Positions 8,229 through 17,358 of a stretch of 37,669 bases of DNA are shown here, piece after piece. Numbering within the stretch: the stretch's first letter is position 1; each line of letters opens with the position of its first letter. Source of the DNA: Planctomycetota bacterium. Its GTDB lineage: Bacteria > Planctomycetota > Phycisphaerae > Sedimentisphaerales > Anaerohalosphaeraceae. The stretch spans positions 1 through 37,669 of the forward strand of contig DUZQ01000027.1 of NCBI GenBank assembly GCA_013349435.1, read 5' to 3'. The notes beneath the pieces are model-generated. The model searched no databases. It was given only the letters and a program-made list of their open reading frames with translations, and had not been told where the DNA came from. The position numbers were made by a program, and so were the translations under genes.

Positions 8229-11200
8229 AAAATACCTCCTCGGTTGCAGGTGTGGTATCGGTGTCCCGGCGCTCGGCCGCCCGCATCCTCTCGAGCACTC
8301 TGCGGTAATCTATGGGTATAACCTTGACGAATTTGCCGACCATATTAGGCCAGGCATGCAGAATCTGCTTTGCGCGCTGACTGGCTGTTAAATCCAGATG
8401 GCGCTGAATCAATTCGTGCAGGATGTTCTTGTCTTGGGGTCTGTATACCGTCTCGAGGTCAACCATGTCGAGGTTGCAGAGTGTATCGAACAACTGCATC
8501 TCATCGAAGACGTAGGCTGTTCCGCCGCTCATGCCCGCGGCGAAGTTACAGCCCGTTCTTCCGAGCACCACGACTGTCCCGCCGGTCATATACTCGCAGG
8601 CGTGGTCACCCACTCCTTCAACCACTGCGGTAGCACCGCTGTTTCGCACACAAAATCTTTCACCTGCTACGCCGTTAATAAAAGCCTCTCCGCCGGTAGC
8701 ACCGTATAAAAGTGTATTGCCGACGATAATGTTTTCATGGGCCGGGAAAGAGGACTTCGGGGGTGTTTTAACGATGATTCGACCGCCGCAGAGACCTTTG
8801 CCGAGGTAGTCGTTACTGTCGCCGATAAGTTTCAGCGTTACGCCCGAAATCAGGAATGCGCCGAAACTCTGGCCCGCCGAGCCGTGAAAGGTAATCTCGA
8901 TTGTCCCGTCAGCCAGACCTTTTGGGCCGTATTTGTTGACGATTTTATTACTAAGGATAGTTCCAACCGTCCGGTTAACATTCCGGATGGGCATCCGGAG
9001 CGTGGTGCCTGCCTTATCTTCGATAGCGGAGGTGAGCTGTTTCAATATCTTCCAGTCGAGATGGTCGTCCGTCTTACAGGTTTGTTTTTGAGTTTTTCTA
9101 AGTGCCGTGCCGTTAGAAGGGTGCGGCTGGTAAAAGATATCGGAAAAGTCCAGGCCTTTTGCCTTCCAGTGGTCAATCGCCTTGCGCATCTGCAGATACT
9201 CAACGTGTCCGATCATATCATCGAACTTTTTAAAGCCGAGCTTTGCCATTATTTGCCGGACCTCCCCGGCGACAAAGTACATAAACCTCTCGACGTACTC
9301 GGGTTTTCCAGCGAAACGGTTTCGAAGCTGCGGGTCCTGGGTTGCTATTCCGAATGCACAGGCTCCTTCGTGGCATTTCCTTAAAAGTGTGCACCCGAGA
9401 GTAACTAAAGCACTGGTGCCGAAACCAAACTGTTCTGCGCCGAGCAGCGCACCGACAACCACATCTCTGCCCGTCTTTACCTGGCCGTCAACCTGGAGCC
9501 TTACCCTGTCTCTGAGTCCGTTGGCTACAAGAACCTGCTGCGTTTCGGCGATGCCAAGCTCCCAGGGACAACCGGTGTGCTTGATTGAAGACAGAGGGCT
9601 GGCTCCGGTACCTCCGTTATTTCCGCTGATAAGTATTTCATCTGCGTTACCTTTTGCGACACCTGCGGCTATAGTTCCGACGCCGACCTCCGAGACGAGC
9701 TTAACCGATACCCCGACACCCGGATTAGCACATTTAAGGTCGTAGATTAGTTGCGCCAGGTCCTCGATAGAATATATATCATGGTGAGGCGGAGGTGATA
9801 TGAGCGTAACACCGGGAGTTGAATGCCTAAGTGCGGCAATTTCTGCGGTAACTTTGTGTCCGGGCAACTGGCCCCCTTCGCCGGGCTTTGCGCCCTGGGC
9901 GATTTTGATTTGCAACTCCTTTGCGTGCGCGAGGTAATCGATGGTAACACCGAACCTGGCGCTGGCCACCTGCTTGATGGCGCAGTTTTTTGAGTCGCCG
10001 TTGTTCTCGGGCGTGTAGCGCGACGGGTCTTCACCTCCTTCGCCGGTGTTGCTCATAGCCCCGATTCGGTTCATCGCGACCGCGAGGCATTCGTGGGCTT
10101 CTTTGCTGATTGAACCGTGGCTCATAGCGCCGGTGCAGAACCTGGTAACAATCTTGTCTGCGGATTCAACTTGGTCGATTGGAATTGCGGGGCGGTTTTT
10201 GAACTCGAAAAGTCCCCGCAGCGTTCCCGTTTTTTTCGATTGGTCGTTTGCAGCCTGTGCGTAATCGGCGTACGTCCCGGCATCGTTAAATCTGACCGCC
10301 TGTTGCAGGAGGGAAACGGTGGTCGGGTTCCAAAGGTGGTTCTCGCCGTCGGTTCTGAAGTGGTAGTCACCGCCGAAGTCAAGCTCCAAAGCAGCCGGCG
10401 CCGGGTTCACGAAGGCGGCCTTGTGCCGGGCGAGTGCCTCGGCAGCAATCCGGTCAAATCCTATTCCACCGATACGCGAGCTGGTCGAGCAAAAATAAGT
10501 GTCAATAAGTTCGCGGTCTAATCCTATCGCCTCGAACAACTGAGCGGCGTGGTAGCTGCGAAGAGTTGATATGCCCATTTTGCTCATCGTCTTGAGGATA
10601 CCCTTTTTTATTGCGGCTATAAAGTTATCAACCAACTGCGCAGGTTCTTCTGTTTCGTGAAACTCACCTTGTCGATTGAGCTCATCGAGGACCTCGTAGG
10701 CCAAATACGGATTGACTGCGTTTGCGCCATAGCCACACAACAGACAAAAATGCATGACTTCTCTTGGCTCACCGCTTTCAACAATCAGCCCGACTTCCGA
10801 GCGGAGGCCGCGACTCAACAGGCCATGATGAACCGCTGCTGTTGCCAGCAATGATGGTATAGGTGCAAGGTTTTCTGTAACGCGACGGTCGCTCAAAATA
10901 ATGACAGAAGCACCATTTTTTGTTGCTGTCTGAGCGTCATTGACGAGTTTGTCAAGGGCCTTTCGGAGGCTTTTGGTCGGGTCGGAAGTTTCGGCATCAA
11001 AAAGTGCAGAAACAGTAGCCACCTTGAAGTCGGCCCGGCTGACGGTTCGCAAACGCTCAACATCTTCGTTTGTTAAGACAGGATGCGGCAGTTTCAACTG
11101 TCTGCAATGAGCGGGGCCCTCGTCCAGAATATTCGGCCTTTTGCCGGTGAACATCATCAGGCTCATCACCAGACCTTCGCGAAGGGGGTCAATGGCAGGG

Positions 11201-12777
11201 TTGGTTACCTGAGCGAAAAGCTGTTTGAAGTAGTTAAAGAGCAACCTGGGTCTTTCTGAAAGTACTGCAAGCGGGGTATCATCTCCCATCGAGCCGACAG
11301 GCTCCTGACCGTGGACGGCCATAGGCATCAAAACCATTTTCAGTTCCTCACGGGTATAACCGAAGGCTCTCATCTGCCTGAATATGGTCTGAGGGTCGCT
11401 TTTGACAAGTTTTGGGGTTTCGAAAAGCCCCCGCAGCTCGATTCTGTTTTCCTCGAGCCATCTGCGATAGGGCTTTTGTCTGGCGATTTTACTTTTGATT
11501 TCATTATCCGAGATTTCCCTGCCCTCGGATGTATCAATCAAAAACATATTGCCGGGTTTGAGACGGCCCTTTTTGTGGATTCTTTCAGGCTCAAACTCCA
11601 CAACTCCGGTTTCACTGGCGATAATCGCCAGCCCGTCTGTTGTGATAAGGTACCGGCAGGGTCTAAGTCCGTTCCGGTCGAGGGTTCCACCTATCAGGGT
11701 CCCGTCGGTAAATACCATCGCCGCCGGTCCGTCCCAGGGTTCCATTATCGCTGCGTGGTATTCGTAGAACGCCCGTTTGTCGGTGCTGATATGGTACTTC
11801 GGGCCGAAGGCTTCGGGTATCATCATCATCATGGCGTGCGGCAAAGTCCTGCCGGTGCGTACCAGAAGCTCGAGCATATTGTCGAAACAAGCCGAATCGC
11901 TTGCCCCGGGGGTTAAAACCGGAAAAACTTCGGTGATATCGTCTCCCAGCAGCGGGCTGGACATTTTTGCCTGGCGCGCCTTTATCCAGTTTTGGTTGCC
12001 GCTGAGGGTATTTATCTCGCCGTTATGTGCGATGCACCTGAATGGCTGAGCAAGCCGCCAGTTGGGCAATGTGTTTGTGCTATAGCGCTGGTGAACGACG
12101 GCCAGGGCGGAGGCGACTCTTTGCTCGGCAAGATCCGGGTAGTAAGAAAACAACTGCCATGCCATAAACATTCCCTTATAACATATTGTTTTGCATGACA
12201 TTGATGTTACATAAAAGTCCCGCCCCTTGTCACCGAAGGTCTGTGCCACGAGTCGTTCAGTCCTTTTTCGCGCAAGGTAAAGGTTTCTTTCGAGGTGCAA
12301 AGGCTCCATGCCACAGCCGTCTATAAAAATCTGGCTGACTGAAGGCTCTGCCGAAAGGGCTATCGGGCCGAGGCAGTCATTTGCGGTCGGGACGGGTCGC
12401 CACCCGAGGACCTTCATTCCGTAACGAACAATGGACTCGGCAAGTATCCGGTCGCATTGTTCTCGCATTTTGGTATCTTTGGAGCCGAATACCATACCCA
12501 CGCCATATTGGAAGCGTTGGGGCAGAGTAAAACCGGCCTGCTCACATTCAGCCTGAAAGAATTCATGTGGAATTTGAAAGAGTATCCCTGCGCCGTCGCC
12601 GGTGGTTTCATCCGCCCCTGCAGCCCCACGGTGGTGCAGATTCAGCAAAATCCGTCTGCCGTATTCAATGATTGAATGGTCACGTTTTCCCGATATGTTT
12701 ACAACCGCACCGATACCGCAGCCGTCGTGTTCACGGCGCGGTTCATACAGCCCCTGGTTTTTCAGAGTTAGCACCAT
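8221..12777 (-). CDS. gltB: Glutamate synthase large (alpha) subunit
   Basis: 1518 residues, full length for bacterial GltB. It hydrolyses glutamine in an N-terminal class II amidotransferase domain, channels ammonia, and makes glutamate in an FMN-containing synthase domain. The nucleophile is Cys20 in EHDGCGIG, so about 19 residues form the cleaved propeptide. The central FMN domain includes GEGGEDPSRY and PGEGGQLPG. The 3Fe-4S cysteines are Cys1129, Cys1135 and Cys1140. The C-terminal GXGXG-type domain is seen in GSAGQSFGAF and GGTVVVLG. No strong ribosome site is seen before the ATG; an A-rich leader is there instead. The 87-base gap behind glnA contains two perfect palindromes. Confidence 0.96.
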   Translation of the reverse strand: MVLTLKNQGLYEPRREHDGCGIGAVVNISGKRDHSIIEYGRRILLNLHHRGAAGADETTGDGAGILFQIPHEFFQAECEQAGFTLPQRFQYGVGMVFGSKDTKMREQCDRILAESIVRYGMKVLGWRPVPTANDCLGPIALSAEPSVSQIFIDGCGMEPLHLERNLYLARKRTERLVAQTFGDKGRDFYVTSMSCKTICYKGMFMAWQLFSYYPDLAEQRVASALAVVHQRYSTNTLPNWRLAQPFRCIAHNGEINTLSGNQNWIKARQAKMSSPLLGDDITEVFPVLTPGASDSACFDNMLELLVRTGRTLPHAMMMMIPEAFGPKYHISTDKRAFYEYHAAIMEPWDGPAAMVFTDGTLIGGTLDRNGLRPCRYLITTDGLAIIASETGVVEFEPERIHKKGRLKPGNMFLIDTSEGREISDNEIKSKIARQKPYRRWLEENRIELRGLFETPKLVKSDPQTIFRQMRAFGYTREELKMVLMPMAVHGQEPVGSMGDDTPLAVLSERPRLLFNYFKQLFAQVTNPAIDPLREGLVMSLMMFTGKRPNILDEGPAHCRQLKLPHPVLTNEDVERLRTVSRADFKVATVSALFDAETSDPTKSLRKALDKLVNDAQTATKNGASVIILSDRRVTENLAPIPSLLATAAVHHGLLSRGLRSEVGLIVESGEPREVMHFCLLCGYGANAVNPYLAYEVLDELNRQGEFHETEEPAQLVDNFIAAIKKGILKTMSKMGISTLRSYHAAQLFEAIGLDRELIDTYFCSTSSRIGGIGFDRIAAEALARHKAAFVNPAPAALELDFGGDYHFRTDGENHLWNPTTVSLLQQAVRFNDAGTYADYAQAANDQSKKTGTLRGLFEFKNRPAIPIDQVESADKIVTRFCTGAMSHGSISKEAHECLAVAMNRIGAMSNTGEGGEDPSRYTPENNGDSKNCAIKQVASARFGVTIDYLAHAKELQIKIAQGAKPGEGGQLPGHKVTAEIAALRHSTPGVTLISPPPHHDIYSIEDLAQLIYDLKCANPGVGVSVKLVSEVGVGTIAAGVAKGNADEILISGNNGGTGASPLSSIKHTGCPWELGIAETQQVLVANGLRDRVRLQVDGQVKTGRDVVVGALLGAEQFGFGTSALVTLGCTLLRKCHEGACAFGIATQDPQLRNRFAGKPEYVERFMYFVAGEVRQIMAKLGFKKFDDMIGHVEYLQMRKAIDHWKAKGLDFSDIFYQPHPSNGTALRKTQKQTCKTDDHLDWKILKQLTSAIEDKAGTTLRMPIRNVNRTVGTILSNKIVNKYGPKGLADGTIEITFHGSAGQSFGAFLISGVTLKLIGDSNDYLGKGLCGGRIIVKTPPKSSFPAHENIIVGNTLLYGATGGEAFINGVAGERFCVRNSGATAVVEGVGDHACEYMTGGTVVVLGRTGCNFAAGMSGGTAYVFDEMQLFDTLCNLDMVDLETVYRPQDKNILHELIQRHLDLTASQRAKQILHAWPNMVGKFVKVIPIDYRRVLERMRAAERRDTDTTPATEEVFYG

Positions 12778-12791
12778 TTTTTTTATTTCAT

Positions 12792-12836
12792 ACGCTTAAG
12801 CGTTAGTTGTATTTGACACCGTCGCCCGGGCGACGG
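12792..12836. promoter_or_regulatory. Two perfect palindromes in the glnA-gltB gap
   Basis: ACGCTTAAGCGT (12792-12803) and CCGTCGCCCGGGCGACGG (12819-12836) are both perfect inverted repeats. They may bind a regulator or shape the RNA between glnA and gltB. No T run follows the GC-rich one on the minus strand, so it is not a classic terminator; it could still damp transcription or protect the upstream message. Confidence 0.4.
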
Positions 12837-12864
12837 ATGAGTAGCTTTGTCGCCGCTTCCTTAA

Positions 12865-14277
12865 TCAACTGTCGTAATACAGGTGGAACTCATGGGGGTG
12901 CGGTCGCAAAGCCATCGGTTCGATTTCTTCTTCAAGTTTCCATTTTACCCACGTCTCGACGAGGTCTTTGGTAAACACATCACCTGCCAGAAGGAATTCG
13001 TGGTCGGCTTTCAGGGCATCGACGGCCTCGGCTAATGAGCCGGGGGTTTTGGGGTATTTTGCCAACTCTTCGGGCGTCAACTCATATATATCACAGTCGA
13101 GCGGCTCGCCGGGGTTGATTTTGTTCTTAATGCCGTCGATTGCAGCCATGAGCATCGCAGTCCAGGCAATGTAACCGTTGCAGGTTGGGTCGGGACAGCG
13201 AAACTCGAGACGTTTTGCCTTTGGGTTTTCTGAATACATCGGGATACGCACTCCGGCCGAGCGGTTCCTTTTGGACATTACCAGGTTCACCGGGGCCTCA
13301 AAACCGGGCACCAATCGGCGATACGAATTTGTGGTTGGAGCGGCAAAAGCCAGAATCGCCGGCGCGTGCTTCAGTATTCCGCCGATGGAATATAAGCCTG
13401 TCTCGCTGAGACCTGCATAGCCGTCTCCTGCGAATAAGGGCTTGCCGCTTTTCCACAGAGAAAAGTGGGTATGCATACCGCTGCCGTTGTCGTCGAACAC
13501 CGGCTTGGGCATAAAAGTAACCGTCTTGCCGTTTCGCTTGGCCACATTTTTTATGATGTACTTGTACCACATGAACTGGTCGGACATCTTCAACAGATCA
13601 TCGTACTTCATATCGATTTCAGCCTGACCGGCGGTTGCTACTTCATGGTGATGCGCCTCGACTACGATGCCTACCTTCCACATCTCCCTTACCATTTCGC
13701 TTCGCAGGTCATGATATGTGTCGGTGGGGCTGACGGGGAAGTATCCGCCCTTGAAGCTTGGTTTGTAACCGAGGTTTGGCTCTTCAAAACGGGCGGTGTT
13801 CCATGCGCCCTCGACCGAGTCGATTCGGTACATTCCGGTGTGCTGATTCTGCTCGTACCTGACTTCGTCGAAGATAAAGAATTCAGGTTCGGGTCCTATA
13901 TAGCAGTTGTCGGCAATTCCGGTTTCCTTCAGATAAGCAGCCCCCTTGCGCGCTACATGTCGCGGATCACGAGAGTAATCCATTTTTGTGATCGGGTCAA
14001 CGATATTGGCAATTACACTAACCGTCGGTTCGGCGAAAAACGGGTCCATTACGACTGTAGCGGGATCTGGGACGGCCAGCATGTCGGAGACATGTATCCC
14101 CTGCCAGCCGCGAATCGAAGAGCCGTCGAAGCCGACGCCGTCAACAAAAGTGCTTTCGTCCCAGGTTTCAAGGGGGAACGTGCAGTGCTGCCAGGTGCCC
14201 AACAGGTCGGTAAACTTCAGGTCAACCATTTTTGCGTTATTCTTTTTTGCGAATTCAAAAAACTCTTTCGTCGCCAT
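12865..14277 (-). CDS. glnA: Glutamine synthetase type I
   Basis: 470 residues, the size of dodecameric GSI. It joins ammonia to glutamate using ATP. The beta-grasp start ([18 protein letters not shown]), [22 protein letters not shown], the metal-binding [14 protein letters not shown], the [17 protein letters not shown] stretch ([14 protein letters not shown]) and [11 protein letters not shown] are all visible. Tyr398 in DIYELTPEE sits where GSI-beta enzymes are adenylylated, so control by an adenylyltransferase is possible. A ribosome site AAGGAACTG precedes the ATG. It lies about 98 bases behind the PII gene and probably shares its transcript from the sigma-54 promoter far upstream. Confidence 0.97.
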   Translation of the reverse strand: MATKEFFEFAKKNNAKMVDLKFTDLLGTWQHCTFPLETWDESTFVDGVGFDGSSIRGWQGIHVSDMLAVPDPATVVMDPFFAEPTVSVIANIVDPITKMDYSRDPRHVARKGAAYLKETGIADNCYIGPEPEFFIFDEVRYEQNQHTGMYRIDSVEGAWNTARFEEPNLGYKPSFKGGYFPVSPTDTYHDLRSEMVREMWKVGIVVEAHHHEVATAGQAEIDMKYDDLLKMSDQFMWYKYIIKNVAKRNGKTVTFMPKPVFDDNGSGMHTHFSLWKSGKPLFAGDGYAGLSETGLYSIGGILKHAPAILAFAAPTTNSYRRLVPGFEAPVNLVMSKRNRSAGVRIPMYSENPKAKRLEFRCPDPTCNGYIAWTAMLMAAIDGIKNKINPGEPLDCDIYELTPEELAKYPKTPGSLAEAVDALKADHEFLLAGDVFTKDLVETWVKWKLEEEIEPMALRPHPHEFHLYYDS

Positions 14278-14375
14278 AATTCAGTTCCTTTCAATACCTG
14301 TATTTTACTTTTCAATGTTTGCATTTTAGCCGAAATAATCTTATTGTCACCTATAAACCCTGCTTTAGGTTACTT

Positions 14376-14717
14376 TTAGCCGATTGCCTTTGTGCCTCTT
14401 TCGCCGGTTCTGATGCGCACGCAATCAGGCAAATCCACCACAAAGATTTTTCCATCGCCGATTTGTCCTGTTTTTGCACCTTCGACAATGGCATCTATCG
14501 CCGGTTTAACGAAATCTTCGTTTACTCCTATCTCGAGCCTGACCTTCTTAAGAAGATTGACCTCGAACTTTATGCCCCGGTAGCTTTCCTCGTATCCCAA
14601 CTGCTCGCCGCAACCCAAGGCGTTCGTTACGGACATTTTATATACTTTTGACTTATACAATGCCTTCTTAACATCCTTGAGCTTATACGGCTGAATGTAT
14701 GCTATAATCAGCTTCAT
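14376..14717 (-). CDS. glnB: PII nitrogen-signal protein with Phe51
   Basis: 113 residues, normal for PII. It senses 2-oxoglutarate, ATP and ADP and regulates partners such as Amt. The family signatures are clear: [20 protein letters not shown] at the start, [18 protein letters not shown] in the T-loop, and [14 protein letters not shown] with RIRTGERG at the end. In E. coli GlnB the uridylylated residue is Tyr51 in YRGAEY; here the aligned residue is Phe51 in YRGIKF, so that switch is absent. Placement directly after amt is typical of GlnK, so its main job is probably to gate the transporter. It could equally be named glnK. Confidence 0.93.
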   Translation of the reverse strand: MKLIIAYIQPYKLKDVKKALYKSKVYKMSVTNALGCGEQLGYEESYRGIKFEVNLLKKVRLEIGVNEDFVKPAIDAIVEGAKTGQIGDGKIFVVDLPDCVRIRTGERGTKAIG

Positions 14718-14749
14718 AAAACGGTCTCCGTTTCCACCAGGATTTGTCT

Positions 14750-16087
14750 TTACATTGTGCTGAATATCTGGAATCCGCCGTAGGATTCCATGCCGTGTTC
14801 AGAAATATCCAGTCCGCGTAACTCATCCACAGCGTCAACTCTCAAACCTATTGCAAGATTGATTAACTTAAAAACAATGCCCATACTCACGACGACAAAT
14901 ACTATGGTGCCAACCACTCCTACCATCTGGATGCCGAATTGCAACGGATTGCCGCCATATAAAAATCCGTTATTAGCAAGACCAAGCGATTCTTTTCCAA
15001 ACAGGCCTACGGCAATTGTGCCCCAGACGCCGCAGATGCCGTGTACAGGTACTGCACCGACCGGGTCGTCTATTTGCAGTTTATCTAACAGTTCTACGCC
15101 TCTGACGACCAGATAGCCGCCTGTACCGCCGATGATAATAGCCGCCCATGGTTCAACGAATGCACAAGGAGCGGTTATTGCCACCAGGCCCGCAAGGGCA
15201 CCGTTCATAGCCATCGACAGGTCCGGCTTTCCGTATCTTTTCCATACGGTTGCCATAGCTGCCAATCCACCCAAAGCAGCGGCCAGGTTTGTGTTTATAG
15301 CAACCCTGCCTATTAGTGAACCATCTTTCACACCGAGTGTTGAGCCTGCGTTGAAGCCGAACCAGCCGAACCACAGTACGAATACTCCCAGGGACGCCAG
15401 AGGTATATTGTGAGCGGTGATAACATTCGGCTTGCCGTCGATGGCGTATTTTCCCGCCCGTGGACCGAGTATAGACGTACCTACTAATGCTGCAAGGCCT
15501 CCGACGGTGTGTACTACCGTTGAGCCTGCAAAATCTGCAAAACCCATTTTGGCCAGCCAGCCGCCGCCCCAAACCCAGTGGCCTACGACAGGATAAACAA
15601 ATGCCGAAATAATAAAGGAGTATATTAAATAAGCGCCGAATCTCATGCGCTCAGCCATTCCGCCCGCCACTATGGTTGCCGCGGCCCCGCAGAACGCGGC
15701 CTGGAAGAGCCAAAAGGCGTAAAGCGGGATATCCGCTCCCGACTCTGCTGAGAGCAGGCAAAAACCCTTAGTTCCACAAAAGCCGTTTCCGTCTCCGAAC
15801 ATCAGGGCATAGCCGATAACGAAGAATCCCAAAGACGCCATGCAGAAATCGAGAAAGTTTTTTGTAAGTATGTTACATGTATTTTTTGCTCGAATGAAAC
15901 CTGCCTCTACCATCCCGAAGCCGGCCTGCATGAAGAAAACCAAAAAGGCCGCCATCAGGACCCATACCGTATCAAGACCTCTGGCCAGTTGCCTGATGTC
16001 AACTGAATCATAATTCGCAAAGGCCGGGGCGGCGGACAACAACACCAGCAGGATGACGACAATAATATTATTCTTTCTCAGTCTCAT
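14750..16087 (-). CDS. amt: Ammonium transporter Amt
   Basis: 445 residues with an N-terminal signal-like segment ([15 protein letters not shown]) and about eleven membrane spans, as expected of AmtB. It takes up ammonium across the inner membrane as a trimer. The twin pore histidines appear in [16 protein letters not shown] and [11 protein letters not shown]; the family motifs [15 protein letters not shown] and [10 protein letters not shown] are present. The C-terminal tail [18 protein letters not shown] is the conserved PII-contacting tail. The PII gene begins 33 bases after its stop, so both are almost certainly on one transcript and physically interact. Confidence 0.96.
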   Translation of the reverse strand: MRLRKNNIIVVILLVLLSAAPAFANYDSVDIRQLARGLDTVWVLMAAFLVFFMQAGFGMVEAGFIRAKNTCNILTKNFLDFCMASLGFFVIGYALMFGDGNGFCGTKGFCLLSAESGADIPLYAFWLFQAAFCGAAATIVAGGMAERMRFGAYLIYSFIISAFVYPVVGHWVWGGGWLAKMGFADFAGSTVVHTVGGLAALVGTSILGPRAGKYAIDGKPNVITAHNIPLASLGVFVLWFGWFGFNAGSTLGVKDGSLIGRVAINTNLAAALGGLAAMATVWKRYGKPDLSMAMNGALAGLVAITAPCAFVEPWAAIIIGGTGGYLVVRGVELLDKLQIDDPVGAVPVHGICGVWGTIAVGLFGKESLGLANNGFLYGGNPLQFGIQMVGVVGTIVFVVVSMGIVFKLINLAIGLRVDAVDELRGLDISEHGMESYGGFQIFSTM

Positions 16088-16112
16088 TATTCATACTCCC
16101 GAATCGCTCGTC

Positions 16113-16931
16113 TTAAAAATCTTTCGAAAGAGCAAGTCCTGCAAAAAAGTAATCACTTTCGGTTCGATACGTGTCGGCAGCTCTTATATCATCACTTAGT
16201 AAGGTTACATAGTTAAGATTCGGTGCCAGCGTCCAGCCATCCCGAAGCTCCACAGGAAAAGAAATTGCAAGTCTCAGGTCCTGCATCTTGCCCTGATCGG
16301 TTGTCCAGTAATACTTATTATAAGAACCGCTGCCCCACCCTAAGCTTGCACCTATTTCGATTCCGACCGACCAATCCGGACTCAACTCGGCGATTTTCTC
16401 TATACTGTGCGCCAATCCGAGAGAAACGTATGAACCCTCGGCTTCATCCACATCGTGATATACCGTTATCGACGGATTAAGAGGCAAATCGAAGACAAGA
16501 CCCCAGTAAAGCTCAGTGGTGTCTCGAATCGTGCTGCCGGGAAAATCATAGTATATTACGCCAATTGAAAAATCCACCAATTGGAACCCCGGAAGCGAGC
16601 TTGTATAATTCAGAGAATAATCAAGCTCGGAAAAGTCGCCACTGTTGCCGTTATAATTGGTCAGGTCAAAACTACCCCAGATGGTCGCTGTCAAATCTGC
16701 ATAACCTGCACTGATGCTCGGCTGAAAAACAGGGTCGTCGTTTACGTTCTGACCTCGCCAGATGTACTTACCGAAGTAATCGAATGATACATTAAATCCT
16801 AATGATTTATTTTTATCCCCGGCCAGGGCCGAGCCGCAGCATAACGACATTACTGCTGTCATAAATATAAATCCGGGAGGACACTTCTTACAAATCTTCA
16901 TCATTTTTTGTTTTTCTTTGACGTAACCCAT
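16113..16931 (-). CDS. TorF-like outer-membrane beta-barrel protein
   Basis: 272 residues. After a signal peptide (about residues 10-37, ending SLCCGSALA) the chain alternates polar and hydrophobic residues and ends in ALSKDF, with the terminal Phe typical of outer-membrane barrels. The opening VSFDYFGKYIWRGQNVND...QPSISAGY resembles the Gcw_chp/TorF putative-porin family. It may let ammonium or small nitrogen compounds through the outer membrane, an inference from its place as first gene of the nitrogen cluster, 25 bases before amt and right behind the sigma-54 promoter. The start could also be the Met of KMMKICKK, some ten residues in. Confidence 0.7.
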   Translation of the reverse strand: MGYVKEKQKMMKICKKCPPGFIFMTAVMSLCCGSALAGDKNKSLGFNVSFDYFGKYIWRGQNVNDDPVFQPSISAGYADLTATIWGSFDLTNYNGNSGDFSELDYSLNYTSSLPGFQLVDFSIGVIYYDFPGSTIRDTTELYWGLVFDLPLNPSITVYHDVDEAEGSYVSLGLAHSIEKIAELSPDWSVGIEIGASLGWGSGSYNKYYWTTDQGKMQDLRLAISFPVELRDGWTLAPNLNYVTLLSDDIRAADTYRTESDYFFAGLALSKDF

Positions 16932-16994
16932 TACTAATAACCTGAAACAGTTGGAATTTACGGATTCAGAGGAAAAAACAATGATAATTTACAG

Positions 16995-17010
16995 AGCAAT
17001 TGTTGTGCCA
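16995..17010 (-). promoter_or_regulatory. Sigma-54 promoter of the nitrogen cluster
   Basis: On the minus strand the sequence TGGCACAACAATTGCT matches the sigma-54 consensus TGGCAC-N5-TTGCW at every fixed base. It lies 64 bases before the porin-like gene and points towards porin-amt-PII-glnA-gltB-gltD. Such promoters need an AAA+ activator, and one is encoded divergently next door. Confidence 0.88.
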
Positions 17011-17092
17011 GCTCGTGCAAAATATACATAAGGCTTTGTTATTAAAGAGGTTATGTCATTGTTTTTGTGCTTAATGATATAGCGCGTACGTT

Positions 17093-17131
17093 ACAATAAT
17101 GTAGTATGCTATTATAATGCAACAATATTGT
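17093..17131. promoter_or_regulatory. Two palindromic activator-site candidates
   Basis: ACAATAATGT (17093-17102) and the perfect palindrome ACAATATTGT (17122-17131) are 29 bases apart. They lie about 85-125 bases upstream of the sigma-54 promoter, the normal distance for enhancer sites of NtrC/NifA-type activators. A third copy of the motif is at 17294-17303. Confidence 0.5.
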
Positions 17132-17293
17132 ATCATATACACTGCGGTTATCACTGGTTAAAATGTTTTATGAGGTGTATAAAGCAAACATTATCTTTTA
17201 GTTAAGTCATTATAAAGTAATTGGTTATGCGAATAGCGCAATATTTCTTACATACTATAACGAACAGGGTTGTTGTCTTCGGCGATATATGTT

Positions 17294-17303
17294 ACAATAA
17301 TGT
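17294..17303. promoter_or_regulatory. Third copy of the ACAATAATGT site
   Basis: The 13-base string GTTACAATAATGT occurs at both 17090-17102 and 17291-17303. This copy is about 55 bases before the activator gene's ATG, so it may let the activator control its own synthesis. Confidence 0.4.
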
Positions 17304-17358
17304 TGTTTGATTAAACTTGTGTGACAAATAGAGTCTTTTTTATCTTTTCGAAGGATGC

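Noticed and set aside
7293..8321. 342-residue open frame opposite gltD
   Set aside because: It lies antisense to the unmistakable gltD gene and has no family features; GC-rich third positions of gltD explain it.
8737..9384. 215-residue open frame opposite gltB
   Set aside because: Shadow of gltB, no recognisable domain.
13465..14379. 304-residue open frame opposite glnA
   Set aside because: It is antisense to glnA over nearly its whole length, with no ribosome site or motif.
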